DNA from: Caballeronia insecticola
GTDB taxonomy: Bacteria; Pseudomonadota; Gammaproteobacteria; Burkholderiales; Burkholderiaceae
NCBI RefSeq assembly: GCF_000402035.1
Contig: NC_021289.1
Location: 62,001-126,000 of the forward strand
Length of the DNA: 64,000 bases
Reading direction: 5' to 3'
A program made the position numbers and the translations under genes. Shown here piece by piece: positions 45,274 through 54,048 of this stretch. The notes beneath the pieces are model-generated. The model saw nothing but the letters and a program-made list of their open reading frames with translations, was not told the origin of the DNA and did no database searches. The first letter of the stretch is position 1. Each line of letters opens with the position of its first letter.

Positions 45274-46509
45274 ATGTTGATACTGAAGAACGCCCGCGTG
45301 CTCGACGTCGATCATGAACGCGACGACGGCCGCTACTCCATCGTCATCGACGGCGACACGATTCGTGAAGTCACACGCGAGCCGGTGCAGGCGAACGGCG
45401 CGCAGGTCATCGATGTCGGCGGCAAGACGGTGATGCCCGGCATGATCGATTGTCACGTGCATGTGATTGCGTCCGTCGCGCATCTCGGCAACAACAGCCG
45501 CTTGCCGAACACGTTCGCCGTGTTGCGCGCCGTGCCGATTCTCGCGGGCATGCTCAATCGCGGCTTTACGTCCGTGCGCGATGCGGGCGGTGCGGACTAT
45601 GCGTTGTCGCGCTCGATCGAGGACGGCGTGATCGCCGGGCCGCGCCTGTTCGTCGCGGGCAAGGCGCTTTCGCAAACCGGCGGCCACGGCGATTTTCGCG
45701 AGCGCTTCGACAACTCGGACCCGGACCCGTGCGGCTGCAATCGCAATCTCGGTGCGATCGGGCGCGTGGTCGACGGCGTCGACGAAATGCGCAAGGCCGT
45801 GCGCGAAGAGATGCGCGCGGGTGCGCATCACATCAAGATCATGGCGTCGGGCGGCGTGGCTTCGCCTACCGATCCTATCGGCAACCTGCAATTTTCCGTC
45901 GATGAAGTGAAGGCCGCCGTCGAGGAAGCGGAGTCGCATCAGACGTATGTGATGGCCCATGCGTACACGCCGAAGGCAATTGCGCGCGTCGTCAGGCTCG
46001 GCGTGCGGACCATCGAGCACGGCAATCTGATCGACGAGGAAGCCGCCGGCGTGATGGCCGAACACGGCGCATACGCGGTGCCGACGCTCGTCACGTATGA
46101 CGCGATGTCGAAGGTCGGCGCGCAGATGGGTCTCGGGCAGGACACGCTCGACAAGAACGAATCCGTGCGCAAGCGCGGCCTCGAAGCGTTGGCGATGCTG
46201 CACAAACGCGGCGTGAAGATCGGTCTCGGCAGCGACTTGCTCGGCGACATGCATCAGTATCAGAGCGATGAGTTGTCGATACGCGCGGACATCGTCGGCG
46301 CATTCGAGGCCATTCGTCAGGCCACCGCGACCGGCGCGGAAATCATCAACATGAAGGGCAAGCTGGGCGTTGTCGCGGCGGGTGCGTATGCGGACTTGCT
46401 CGTCGTCGATGGCGATCCGTTAAAGGATATTCGCGTGCTGACAGGGCAGGGCGAGCGCATCGCGGGCGTGATGAAAAACGGCGCGTGGGTGCGCGAGACC
46501 TTGCGCTGA
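45274..46509 (+). CDS. metal-dependent amidohydrolase, dipeptidase/prolidase-like
   Basis: 411 residues of the amidohydrolase superfamily. Metal ligands are His61 and His63 in DCHVHV, a Lys region in HHIKIMASGG, His in VMAHAYTP, His in TIEHGNLID and Asp in GLGSDLLGD. It resembles the Sgx9260/Cc2672 group that cleaves Xaa-Pro/Arg/Lys dipeptides. It has no signal peptide, so cytoplasmic. GGGAGAAA precedes the ATG, and it is 15 bp behind the epimerase. It may release hydroxyproline from dipeptides or N-acyl derivatives (inference). Confidence 0.87.
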   Translation: MLILKNARVLDVDHERDDGRYSIVIDGDTIREVTREPVQANGAQVIDVGGKTVMPGMIDCHVHVIASVAHLGNNSRLPNTFAVLRAVPILAGMLNRGFTSVRDAGGADYALSRSIEDGVIAGPRLFVAGKALSQTGGHGDFRERFDNSDPDPCGCNRNLGAIGRVVDGVDEMRKAVREEMRAGAHHIKIMASGGVASPTDPIGNLQFSVDEVKAAVEEAESHQTYVMAHAYTPKAIARVVRLGVRTIEHGNLIDEEAAGVMAEHGAYAVPTLVTYDAMSKVGAQMGLGQDTLDKNESVRKRGLEALAMLHKRGVKIGLGSDLLGDMHQYQSDELSIRADIVGAFEAIRQATATGAEIINMKGKLGVVAAGAYADLLVVDGDPLKDIRVLTGQGERIAGVMKNGAWVRETLR

Positions 46510-46580
46510 ACGTCACGCGAGATCGCTCTTTAGCGCGTGCTACGATGCCGCAACCCTACACATAAGCACTGAAGAAACAC

Positions 46581-47291
46581 ATGCCTCCGGTCGCCATCAA
46601 ATCACGCCGCATCGACGAAGCGCCCAGCGCGAGCGACTCGACGCGCAAGATCGTGCGCACGACGACGGTCGAACTCGTCACGACCGCGATCCGGCAGCGC
46701 ATTCTTTCCGGCGATCTCGCGCCCGGCGAAGTGCTGCGGCAAGAGGCGCTCGCCGATGAACTCGGCGTGAGCCGCGTGCCGGTTCGTGAGGCAATCACGC
46801 GTCTCACGGGCGAAGGCTTGCTCACGAAGGTGCCGCACAAGGGCGCGTATGTCGCGGAGTTGTCGATCGAAGAAGTGCAGGAGACGTTCGAGATTCGCTT
46901 GCGACTGGAGCCATGGCTGTTTTCGCAGGCGATTCCGCATATCAGCGATGCGGAAATCGCGAAAGCCGAGAAGCTCGTGACCGAAATGGATCAGGCGGAA
47001 TCGGGCATGTGGGGTCAACTGAACTGGCGTCTGCATGAAACGCTTTATCTGCCCGCAAGGCGCGATATCACGTTGCAGATGCTGCGCGTGCTGCACGATC
47101 GCAGCGACCGCTATTTCCGCTTTCAGGTGGTGCAGGTGCCGATCCGCGAGCAGTCGCATGACGAGCATATGGCGCTCGTCGATGCGTGCCGCAAGCACGA
47201 TGCGAAGCTCGGCGCGAAACTGCTCGAACAACACGTGAAGACGGCGGCGCAGCAGATCATCGCGGTGGTCGAAACGATGATGTCGCGCTGA
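46581..47291 (+). CDS. GntR-family regulator, FCD class
   Basis: 236 residues. The winged-helix part is VTTAIRQRILSGDLAPGEVL, QEALADELGVSRVPVREAITRLTGEGLL and a helical FCD effector domain from about residue 95 (ETFEIRLRLEPWLF, His-rich WRLHETLY, HDEHMALVDACRK). It probably senses a pathway intermediate and acts on the palindrome at 40672-40687. Its 3' end overlaps the convergent small aconitase X subunit gene by 35 bp, which may link their expression. Confidence 0.92.
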   Translation: MPPVAIKSRRIDEAPSASDSTRKIVRTTTVELVTTAIRQRILSGDLAPGEVLRQEALADELGVSRVPVREAITRLTGEGLLTKVPHKGAYVAELSIEEVQETFEIRLRLEPWLFSQAIPHISDAEIAKAEKLVTEMDQAESGMWGQLNWRLHETLYLPARRDITLQMLRVLHDRSDRYFRFQVVQVPIREQSHDEHMALVDACRKHDAKLGAKLLEQHVKTAAQQIIAVVETMMSR

Positions 47292-47718
47292 GGCGCACGC
47301 GCGCAGGACGAGCCGCGTCGCGCGCATCGATTTCGATAGCGATATCGACATCGGCGGCTGCGATCTGCGCGAACGCGGTTTCATCGACCATCACGACGGG
47401 CACGTTCGACGCATACAACTCGTTCGCCACGATAGCGCCGATCGACAGAATCAGATCGCGTTCCGTCAGCACGATGCCCACGGGTCCCGTGCCGTTGCGC
47501 AACGCTTCGGCGAGCACGCTGCTGCTCGAACTCGATCCGCGTGCGCGCGGCATCACGAGCACGCGCGCGGCGAGGCTTTTGCCGTAGCCTGCGTGCGTTG
47601 CATCGACAATGACGCCGCGTTCGGCATCGTAGCCGCCCCAGAAGCTGAGCGGCGCCAGTGCGATGCCCGGAGCGCGCGCGTGACCGGGAACGAGCGCGAC
47701 GGCGTCAAATGTCGTCAT
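47257..47718 (-). CDS. aconitase X small subunit (DUF126), swivel domain
   Basis: 153 residues of the DUF126 swivelling domain. The family's Ser motif is seen as RGSSSSSSVLAEAL from residue 60. With the large subunit it forms a type of aconitase X that, in bacteria, dehydrates cis-3-hydroxy-L-proline to 1-pyrroline-2-carboxylate. The longer C-terminal tail (DAARPARVRLSATSSFRPPR) overlaps the convergent GntR gene. Its start lies 14 bp inside the large-subunit gene, so the subunits are coupled. Confidence 0.85.
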   Translation of the reverse strand: MTTFDAVALVPGHARAPGIALAPLSFWGGYDAERGVIVDATHAGYGKSLAARVLVMPRARGSSSSSSVLAEALRNGTGPVGIVLTERDLILSIGAIVANELYASNVPVVMVDETAFAQIAAADVDIAIEIDARDAARPARVRLSATSSFRPPR

Positions 47719-48958
47719 CGATGCACACCTTTCCTTCGAAGGCCGAGCGCACGCATTCGCTCATGCTGCCGAACGCGACCGTCACGCCGATATTCGCGGG
47801 CGCGTAGTGCGCCCATTTGCCCGAGTTGGTCATGACGAGCCCGCTCACCTGCTTCATCACGGGCGTGATGTACGTGCAAGTGTCCGTCACGATCTGCACG
47901 CCGCGCGCAGCCAGCCTTTGCGCGAGACCTTCTTCTTCGAGTTGCCAGAGCACGAAGCGGCTCGTGTTCACGTAGATGTCGCTGCGTGGCGAGCCTTCGT
48001 GACGCTCGAACAGCGCGGCGAGCCGACGAAATTCATCGACGGAAAAATGCGGCGTGCCGAGACTGACGGCGGCGAGCGCATCGCCCGGTTGCGCGTGGCT
48101 CCAGCGCGCGCGTATGGCGGCGAGATCCGCGGCACTCACGCGTATCGTGCGTTCGGGGGCGCGGCCTTGCAGCGCTTCATCGAGCGTGGCGGCTTCCGGC
48201 GTGATGCCGACCGCATGAAACAGCGCCACCGATCCGCTCGACGCGGCCGCCGCACCCAGCGCCTTCAGTTCGTCTTCGGTGGTGTCGCCGGGCAGGCCGA
48301 TGATCGCGGCGACCGTCGCGCCGACTTCGCTTCCGAGCAGAAAGCCGAGCGCGGCGAAGCTCGCATCGCGATGCAATGACGTGCTCAGATCGGGTGCTTC
48401 GATCACGATACGCGCCGCGCGATTCTGCGCGACATGTAGCCCGGCGTAGGGCACGCGCCCGGTGATGGCAGCGGCGAGATCGAGGAAGTCGCCGTAGCGG
48501 CTCGTGCGTGCACCGAGCACGGAGTTGGCGAAGACGATTGCATTCGATTCGGCCCACGCGATCTGATCGCCCTTTCGCGGCCGATGCTTCAACTGATACG
48601 GCGCGCAAGTGAAGCTCGCTTCGCAGCCGAGTTCGATGTGCGCTTCCATCAGGCGTTTGCCTGCGCTGGCGATATCGGCTTCACCGCGAAAGAGTTCGGG
48701 ATGAATGAGATCGAGCGACCCGACATTGAGCGTGGTCGGCACCGCGACTTTCGCGCCGCTCGCGACGAAGCGTTCGACGAAATCAAGGCTGGCCGCGCCG
48801 TGATAGAGGCAGCCGTCGATATGCGCCGATGTGATGTCGATGAGCGTATCGGCGTTCATGACGTGAGCCGTCGCCGCGACGATTCGCATCGCGAGTGCGA
48901 GGCCCTCGCCTGCGTCGCCGTTGAGCATGGCGGTGTCGCGGGGCGTCAGGGTGAGCAT
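47705..48958 (-). CDS. aconitase X large (catalytic) subunit (DUF521)
   Basis: 417 residues. The family opening LTPRDTAMLNGDAGEGLALAM is present, as is ITSAHIDGCLYHG. Three Cys that bind an iron-sulfur cluster in the family are seen at 118 (FTCAPY), 361 (TDTCTYITP) and 402 (SECVRSA). The split into two genes is the form known for cis-3-hydroxy-L-proline dehydratases. A reductase for the product is not in the window. The promoter must lie in the 91 bp before the start. Confidence 0.88.
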   Translation of the reverse strand: MLTLTPRDTAMLNGDAGEGLALAMRIVAATAHVMNADTLIDITSAHIDGCLYHGAASLDFVERFVASGAKVAVPTTLNVGSLDLIHPELFRGEADIASAGKRLMEAHIELGCEASFTCAPYQLKHRPRKGDQIAWAESNAIVFANSVLGARTSRYGDFLDLAAAITGRVPYAGLHVAQNRAARIVIEAPDLSTSLHRDASFAALGFLLGSEVGATVAAIIGLPGDTTEDELKALGAAAASSGSVALFHAVGITPEAATLDEALQGRAPERTIRVSAADLAAIRARWSHAQPGDALAAVSLGTPHFSVDEFRRLAALFERHEGSPRSDIYVNTSRFVLWQLEEEGLAQRLAARGVQIVTDTCTYITPVMKQVSGLVMTNSGKWAHYAPANIGVTVAFGSMSECVRSAFEGKVCIDDDI

Positions 48959-49049
48959 CGGTGAGGAACGGAATGGTTTGCGTCAGGATAGCGGAATTGC
49001 GCGCTCGCTTAAAGAGCGCCGTGCGCCGCCGTCCGGCAAACTCACACAC

Positions 49050-49853
49050 TCACACCGGCTCGCAATGGATGTCGAACTTGATGAGCTTCGTCGGACCGAA
49101 GGTGTTGCTGATCGCGACGTCGGCGGCATCGCGGCCGCGCGCCATCAACACGCGGCCGATACGCGGCACGTTGTTGCGCGGATCGAAGGTCTGCCATGAG
49201 TCGCCGAGATAGGCTTCGAACCAGGCCGCGAAATCCATCGCGCTATGCGGCGGCGGCACGCCGACGTCACTGATATAGCCCGTGCAATAGCGCGCGGGAA
49301 TATTCATCGCGCGGCACAGTGCCACGGCCAGATGCGCGAAGTCGCGGCACACGCCTTTGCGTTCCTGCCACGCCTGAAATGCGGTCTTGGTCGGCCGGGC
49401 AAACTCATATCCAAAGGTGATGTGGGCGTGCACATAGTCGCAAATGGCCTGCACGCGCTCACGGCCCGGCGGCGTCGTGGAGAACAGTTTCCACGCGATG
49501 TCCGACAGCAGATCGGTTTCGCAATATCGGCTGCCGAGCAAGAACACCAGACATTCGTCCGGTAGCGTTTCGACGGCATGCTGCTGGCCCGACGTCTCGC
49601 GCGTCTCGGGTTGATCGGAGACATCGAGCAATGCAATCGTGGAAAGCGAAATGAGCCCCTTCGGCGCGACGATTCGGCTGCACAGATTGCCGAAGCTGTC
49701 GCGATACTGCGTGATCGGCACCGGCGGATCGACCACCAGCAAATCGGCGGACAGCACATGCTCGGCACGCGAGAAGTGCGTGTTCAACATGAGCATCATC
49801 GGGGTCGGTTGCTCGCACTCGTAGATCAGTTCATAGCCCACGCGGAGTTTCAT
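49050..49853 (-). CDS. transglutaminase-like protein with the catalytic His position changed
   Basis: 267 residues with the transglutaminase-like domain from about residue 130. The nucleophile Cys169 is present in ERKGVCRDFAHL and Asp224 in WQTFDPRNN, but the strand where His is expected reads MDFAAWFEAYL with Ala at the His position. That layout may be normal for this subfamily, so loss of activity is not certain. The N-terminus has the beta-rich bacterial transglutaminase extension. It is 54 bp behind a related gene with a full triad. Confidence 0.82.
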   Translation of the reverse strand: MKLRVGYELIYECEQPTPMMLMLNTHFSRAEHVLSADLLVVDPPVPITQYRDSFGNLCSRIVAPKGLISLSTIALLDVSDQPETRETSGQQHAVETLPDECLVFLLGSRYCETDLLSDIAWKLFSTTPPGRERVQAICDYVHAHITFGYEFARPTKTAFQAWQERKGVCRDFAHLAVALCRAMNIPARYCTGYISDVGVPPPHSAMDFAAWFEAYLGDSWQTFDPRNNVPRIGRVLMARGRDAADVAISNTFGPTKLIKFDIHCEPV

Positions 49854-49907
49854 CTGATCATCCTTCCAATGTAAAAGTCGTGAGAGGCGGGCGTTCGGTG
49901 TTGTCGA

Positions 49908-50780
49908 TCAGGGTGCTTCGGTCACGCTCACGTCGACCTTGAGGCTGCGGAACGAATGCATCGCGCCGTGCCAGGTGCCCCACAGCGGCAACGCCTGATC
50001 CGAATTCCACGCGACAGCCACGCGAATCAGATGCCGGTTGCCGATGATGCTGTTGGTCGGATCGAAATCCACCCAGCCTGCGCCGGGAAGGTAGATCTGC
50101 AACCATGCGTGAGTCGCGCCGCCGCCGAGCGTGGCGTCGTGATCGGGCACGAAGATATAGCCGCTGACGAAGCGCGCGGCGAGGCCCAGCGAGCGCACTG
50201 CGTCCATCATGAGCACGGCGAAGTCGCGGCAACTGCCGCTACGCGAGCGCAGCGTCTCGGCGGGACGATTCACGCCCTTCTCCTCGCGCCGCATGTACGT
50301 GAAGCTGTTTTTGATCTCGAGCGTCATGCCGCGAAGCAAGGTCATGGTGTCGGTCGAGCCGCCGGGTCCGATGAAGCATCGCGCCCATTCGTCGACGTCG
50401 TCCGTGGGGAACTGACGGCTTCGCGCGTTCACGAGATTCGAGGCTTCCTCGTTCGTGTACGCGAAAGGCCACGTCGACGCATACCGTTCGAGCGAATAAT
50501 CGGGCAGCGGCGCTTCGTAGTGTTCGAGCGTGACTTCGCTTCTGAAGAGCAACTCGGATGCTTCCGCCGAAAAGGTCGCGACGGCCACCGAATTGTCGAA
50601 CAGATCATGCAGCCAGTGCAGGCGGTCGGGCGTGGGCGTGATCAGCAACTGCGTGGTGAGCAAGCGCAGATCGTGACTGGCGCGCGGGCGAAACATCATG
50701 CGATGCTCGCCGAAGCGCACAGGTTCGGAATAGCGATAGACGCTCTGATGCACGACTGTCAGACGTTGCGGCGTGTTCAT
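49908..50780 (-). CDS. transglutaminase-like cysteine protease family protein
   Basis: 290 residues with the N-terminal beta domain of bacterial transglutaminases (QRLTVVHQSVYRYSEPVRFG) and a full triad: Cys184 in SGSCRDFAVL, His224 in GATHAWLQIYL, and Asp240 in WVDFDPTN. The start at 50780 is the family-typical MNTPQRL; the upstream extension is rejected. No signal peptide. It precedes the related gene with a changed His, suggesting a partner pair. Substrate unknown. Confidence 0.88.
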   Translation of the reverse strand: MNTPQRLTVVHQSVYRYSEPVRFGEHRMMFRPRASHDLRLLTTQLLITPTPDRLHWLHDLFDNSVAVATFSAEASELLFRSEVTLEHYEAPLPDYSLERYASTWPFAYTNEEASNLVNARSRQFPTDDVDEWARCFIGPGGSTDTMTLLRGMTLEIKNSFTYMRREEKGVNRPAETLRSRSGSCRDFAVLMMDAVRSLGLAARFVSGYIFVPDHDATLGGGATHAWLQIYLPGAGWVDFDPTNSIIGNRHLIRVAVAWNSDQALPLWGTWHGAMHSFRSLKVDVSVTEAP

Positions 50781-51033
50781 AGCGTCGCACCGCGATATGA
50801 CTCGCTCGCCATTTCGCCTCCAAAAGGAAAAACTCAAAGTTGCAGGACGAAAGCAGGCGGCAATCGCTCACAGCGGACGTACGCGCTGCAAGCGACCACG
50901 TTCTGAAGTCTCAATGAACGGTGAGCGTCAAACGACGTGCATGTCGACCGCCGCATCGTGCGGCAGTCTTTACCGGATAGACGCGAGATCGATCGGAATT
51001 ATGCGGACGCGATGCAAGGCATGCGGCGGTCGC

Positions 51034-51174
51034 TTACTTCTTCTTCGTGACGCTCGTTGATGCCGAAGTCTTCGATACGGGCACCTTGAATGGATCCGTC
51101 ACGGGAGAAGACAGCTTTTTGGGTTGTTTAGGCTTTTTTGCCTCCCGGTTACTACGCATCTGACCTTTTGCCAT
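51034..51174 (-). CDS. small basic protein, 46 aa
   Basis: MAKGQMRSNREAKKPKQPKK followed by a Ser/Thr/Lys tail ending KKK. I recall many Burkholderiales proteins beginning with the same MAKGQxRSNREAKKPK. AAGGGGCG lies 8 nt before the ATG at 51174, which decides this start over the longer frame. Highly basic, possibly nucleic-acid or ribosome associated, but unproven. Confidence 0.7.
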   Translation of the reverse strand: MAKGQMRSNREAKKPKQPKKLSSPVTDPFKVPVSKTSASTSVTKKK

Positions 51175-51448
51175 TTCACGCCCCTTAGCGGCGGCCATGG
51201 AAAGGGCCGCTCTCCGACCCATTCTGGACGCATTTTTAATGACTGTCGCGATCTATTTAAAATCGCTTGAGCACACGCGCTATAAGGTCCGGCCGCATTC
51301 TCGTGATAAGCAACACCGAAGTGCCTCGTCGATTGTGCTTGCTTTAATGCGACATGCAGCGCACCCTTGAGCAGCCACGCGCAGTGGCCAAGCCCAGTGG
51401 CGCCGAGGCCGCTGCCCAGCACTAGCCCTTTACTCTGCAGGCATCCAC

Positions 51449-51634
51449 ATGCTGAAGCGAACTACGATAACGCCGACCACGTCGGTGAGACCTCAGGACC
51501 ATATCGCCACTCAAAAGGCCCGCGCCGAAGCTCTGCGGCGCGCGGATTCCGACCGTGCGCAGAAACGTCTCGACGACGATGCGCGTATCGATGTGAACGC
51601 CGCTAAATGGCGCTATGTCTCACCGAGAGACTAG
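51449..51634 (+). CDS. hypothetical protein, 61 aa
   Basis: Charged helical protein (TQKARAEALRRADSDRAQKR, then LDDDARIDVNAAKWRY) starting at an ATG with weak AGGCA upstream. Composition is plausible for coding, but it is short and no family is recognised. Confidence 0.35.
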   Translation: MLKRTTITPTTSVRPQDHIATQKARAEALRRADSDRAQKRLDDDARIDVNAAKWRYVSPRD

Positions 51635-51712
51635 ATCGCATAAAGCGGGACGGCGCTGTCCCCTCGCTCGCCCGGCATCGCGACCCGGCGAGCATCGTTC
51701 GGATGGCGCGGC

Positions 51713-52156
51713 TTAGCCTTTCGGTGGCGTGCGAAACGCAACGCCGAATCGATTGAACGCATTCATCAGGGCGATCGCGTAAGTCAGATCAGCCAGTTCC
51801 TTGTCGCTGAATTCCGCCGTTGCCGCTTCATAGTCGGCGTCGGGTACGTGCGTGTCCGCCACGCGCGTGACGGCTTCCGCCCAGCGCAAAGCAACGCGTT
51901 CGCGTGCAGTGAATACTTCTCCCGAATCGCGCCATACAGGCACGAGTGCAAGCTTCTCAACTTCGAGTCCGAGCTTGAGCAAGTCGCGCGTATGCATATC
52001 GATGCAAAATGCGCAGCCGTTGATTTGCGAAACCCTTAGATAGACGAGATCGATCAGCTGTTTCGAAAGACCAGCTTTTTGTAGCGTGACATACACGGCT
52101 CCGAAGGCTTTGTAGCCTTCCGGCGATGCGTGGGCGTAGTCGATGCGATGGCTCAT
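51713..52156 (-). CDS. AhpD-like / carboxymuconolactone decarboxylase family protein
   Basis: 147 residues with the CMD/AhpD fold. The redox pair CxxC is in INGCAFCIDMHTRDL with the following His, as in alkylhydroperoxidase AhpD. The frame begins at 52174, but AGGAC sits 6 nt before the ATG at 52156, which gives the better start. It likely reduces a peroxide or acts as a thiol-peroxidase-type protein. It lies 100 bp behind a MocR regulator on the same strand. Confidence 0.88.
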   Translation of the reverse strand: MSHRIDYAHASPEGYKAFGAVYVTLQKAGLSKQLIDLVYLRVSQINGCAFCIDMHTRDLLKLGLEVEKLALVPVWRDSGEVFTARERVALRWAEAVTRVADTHVPDADYEAATAEFSDKELADLTYAIALMNAFNRFGVAFRTPPKG

Positions 52157-52257
52157 TTCAAGTCCTGTGTTCATGTGTTGAAAGACGCCATCGTGCGCGT
52201 TCTTGGTCTAGCGAGAAAGATCCATGATGCGGCTTGCGAGCTAGGCCATGATCGTCG

Positions 52258-53679
52258 TCATAGCAGATTCAAAATGCGACGCGCGAGATTCTCCGCCGTG
52301 CGTTGAGCGTCGATATTCGTGAAGCCTAAAAGCACCGCCGGGCTGCCTTCGCTGCCCGCGGTCCAGTCGGTCAGCGCCTCGCCATACAGGCCGTCTTGCC
52401 GCATGCGCGCAACAAGACGTCGATCCGAGCGACGGCCTCGCATCCGCAGAATCAGGTGCATGCCTCCGGGTTGCGCATCGATTTGCATGTGTCTGCCAAG
52501 CACGCTTTCCAGTCCGGCTACCGTCGCTTCGCGGCGCTCTGCGTAGAGCTTGCGCATGCGTTGTACATGGCGTGCGAAGTGTCCATCGGCGACAAAGGTC
52601 GCGACGATCGCCTGCGTCAATTCCGGGCTGCCGCCCGAAAACGTCTGGGTGATCTGTTCGAACCGCTCGACCTGCGCTTCCGGCACGACGAGATAGGCCA
52701 GCCGCAAGCTAGGAAGAAGGACCTTGCTGAATGTGCCTGCGTAAAGCACGCGTCCGTCGCGATCCAGGCTCTTGAGCGCGGGCAAGGGACGGCTGACGTA
52801 GCGATACTCGCCGTCATAATCGTCTTCGATCAGCCATGCTTTGTTGCGCGTCGCCCAGTCGAGTAATGCGAGACGCCGGGACAACGATAGCGACACGCAA
52901 AGCGGGCTCTGATGTGCCGGCGTGACCACCGCTGCACGCGCTTTCGGCGCCAGCTTGAGCGCATCGGATACGATCATGCCTTCGCCATCTACCGGCACCG
53001 CGACGGCGGCGATATTCAGATGCGCAAGCAATGCGCGCGTCGGCGGATAGCCGGGATTTTCGAGCCAGACACGGTCTCCTGCTTTCAGCAATGCATGAGC
53101 GATCAACTCGATGGTGTGCCGATATCCCGATGTCACGAACACCTGTGATGGCGAGCAGTCGATGCCGCGGGAAACCTGCAGATACGCGGCAATCTCGGCG
53201 CGCAGTTCAGGCAAGCCGTAGACGGACGGGTGAACCATGCGGGACGGCTGCGTCGCGCGTATGCATCGCGCGCCGAGACGGGCCCAGATTTTTCGCGGGA
53301 ACGCGTCGAGTGCGGGCAGGCCCATCTGGAACGGCAGGATTGAATCGGGACGAAAAGTTGGCGCTGCGGAGTGATCGACGGCGCGCGGCTTGACGATTGC
53401 GACCGGCATCCGCGCCTGGATGCCCGGCGTCACGATGGTCCCGGCCTGGCCGCGTGCCTCGATATACCCTTCGGCGGTGAGCAACGAATAAGCGGCGTCG
53501 ACGGTGCCTCTCGCCAGACCCAGCTCGTTAGCCAGCGCGCGTGCCGAGGGTATTCGATCGCCGGGCTTCAACACTCCCCCGGCGATGGCGGCGCGGAATC
53601 GATCGTAAATCTGCCGATAAAACGGCGCAGACGATGTCGCGTCTAGAGGCGAAATGGGGGTGGTTTTCGCGGCGGTCAT
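52258..53679 (-). CDS. MocR/PdxR-type regulator (GntR HTH fused to aminotransferase-like domain)
   Basis: 473 residues. The GntR winged helix occupies about 1-80 (FYRQIYDRFRAAIAGGVLKPGDRIPSARALANE pattern). A fold-type I aminotransferase domain follows with the PLP Lys in LYAGTFSKVLLPSLRLAY and VFVTSGYRHTIELI. Such proteins sense PLP or an amino-acid adduct. It likely controls the AhpD-like gene behind it or itself. ATG at 53679 has no strong SD. Confidence 0.9.
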   Translation of the reverse strand: MTAAKTTPISPLDATSSAPFYRQIYDRFRAAIAGGVLKPGDRIPSARALANELGLARGTVDAAYSLLTAEGYIEARGQAGTIVTPGIQARMPVAIVKPRAVDHSAAPTFRPDSILPFQMGLPALDAFPRKIWARLGARCIRATQPSRMVHPSVYGLPELRAEIAAYLQVSRGIDCSPSQVFVTSGYRHTIELIAHALLKAGDRVWLENPGYPPTRALLAHLNIAAVAVPVDGEGMIVSDALKLAPKARAAVVTPAHQSPLCVSLSLSRRLALLDWATRNKAWLIEDDYDGEYRYVSRPLPALKSLDRDGRVLYAGTFSKVLLPSLRLAYLVVPEAQVERFEQITQTFSGGSPELTQAIVATFVADGHFARHVQRMRKLYAERREATVAGLESVLGRHMQIDAQPGGMHLILRMRGRRSDRRLVARMRQDGLYGEALTDWTAGSEGSPAVLLGFTNIDAQRTAENLARRILNLL

Positions 53680-54048
53680 GGACTGGTTGAGAATGCATCT
53701 TCGGTGAAGGCGAATGCGCCATGATGGTTCACGGCGGAGGCGGATGCAACATGGATTAGTTCGAATTCGCGTTCATGGATCTACTGGACAGCCAATTCGT
53801 GGTCTCCCGGTGAAGCTCAGGCAAGTGAAACGCATGAACCGATTAATTCATTCGCAATGCAGATAAATCTAAGACTAGATCACTTGCTTATCTGACCCGT
53901 TGCCTATATCACCCTCGAACCCCCATCGGGTAATCCCGTTCCCCCTCGTTTCGGGTAGGGGAGCCTGCATGGCCGGCTGCAACACTGGTCGGAGCGCGGA
54001 GTGTCGTCGTACGTTCCGCACACGGGCTCACACAACGAGGAGACAAGC
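53680..54048. promoter_or_regulatory. 369-bp divergent region, MocR / porin
   Basis: Holds the promoters of the minus-strand MocR gene and the plus-strand porin. AT-rich around 53830-53910 (TTAATTCATTCGCAATGCAG). MocR regulators usually bind direct repeats near their own start, but none was clear by eye. The porin leader ends with GAGGAGAC. Confidence 0.4.
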
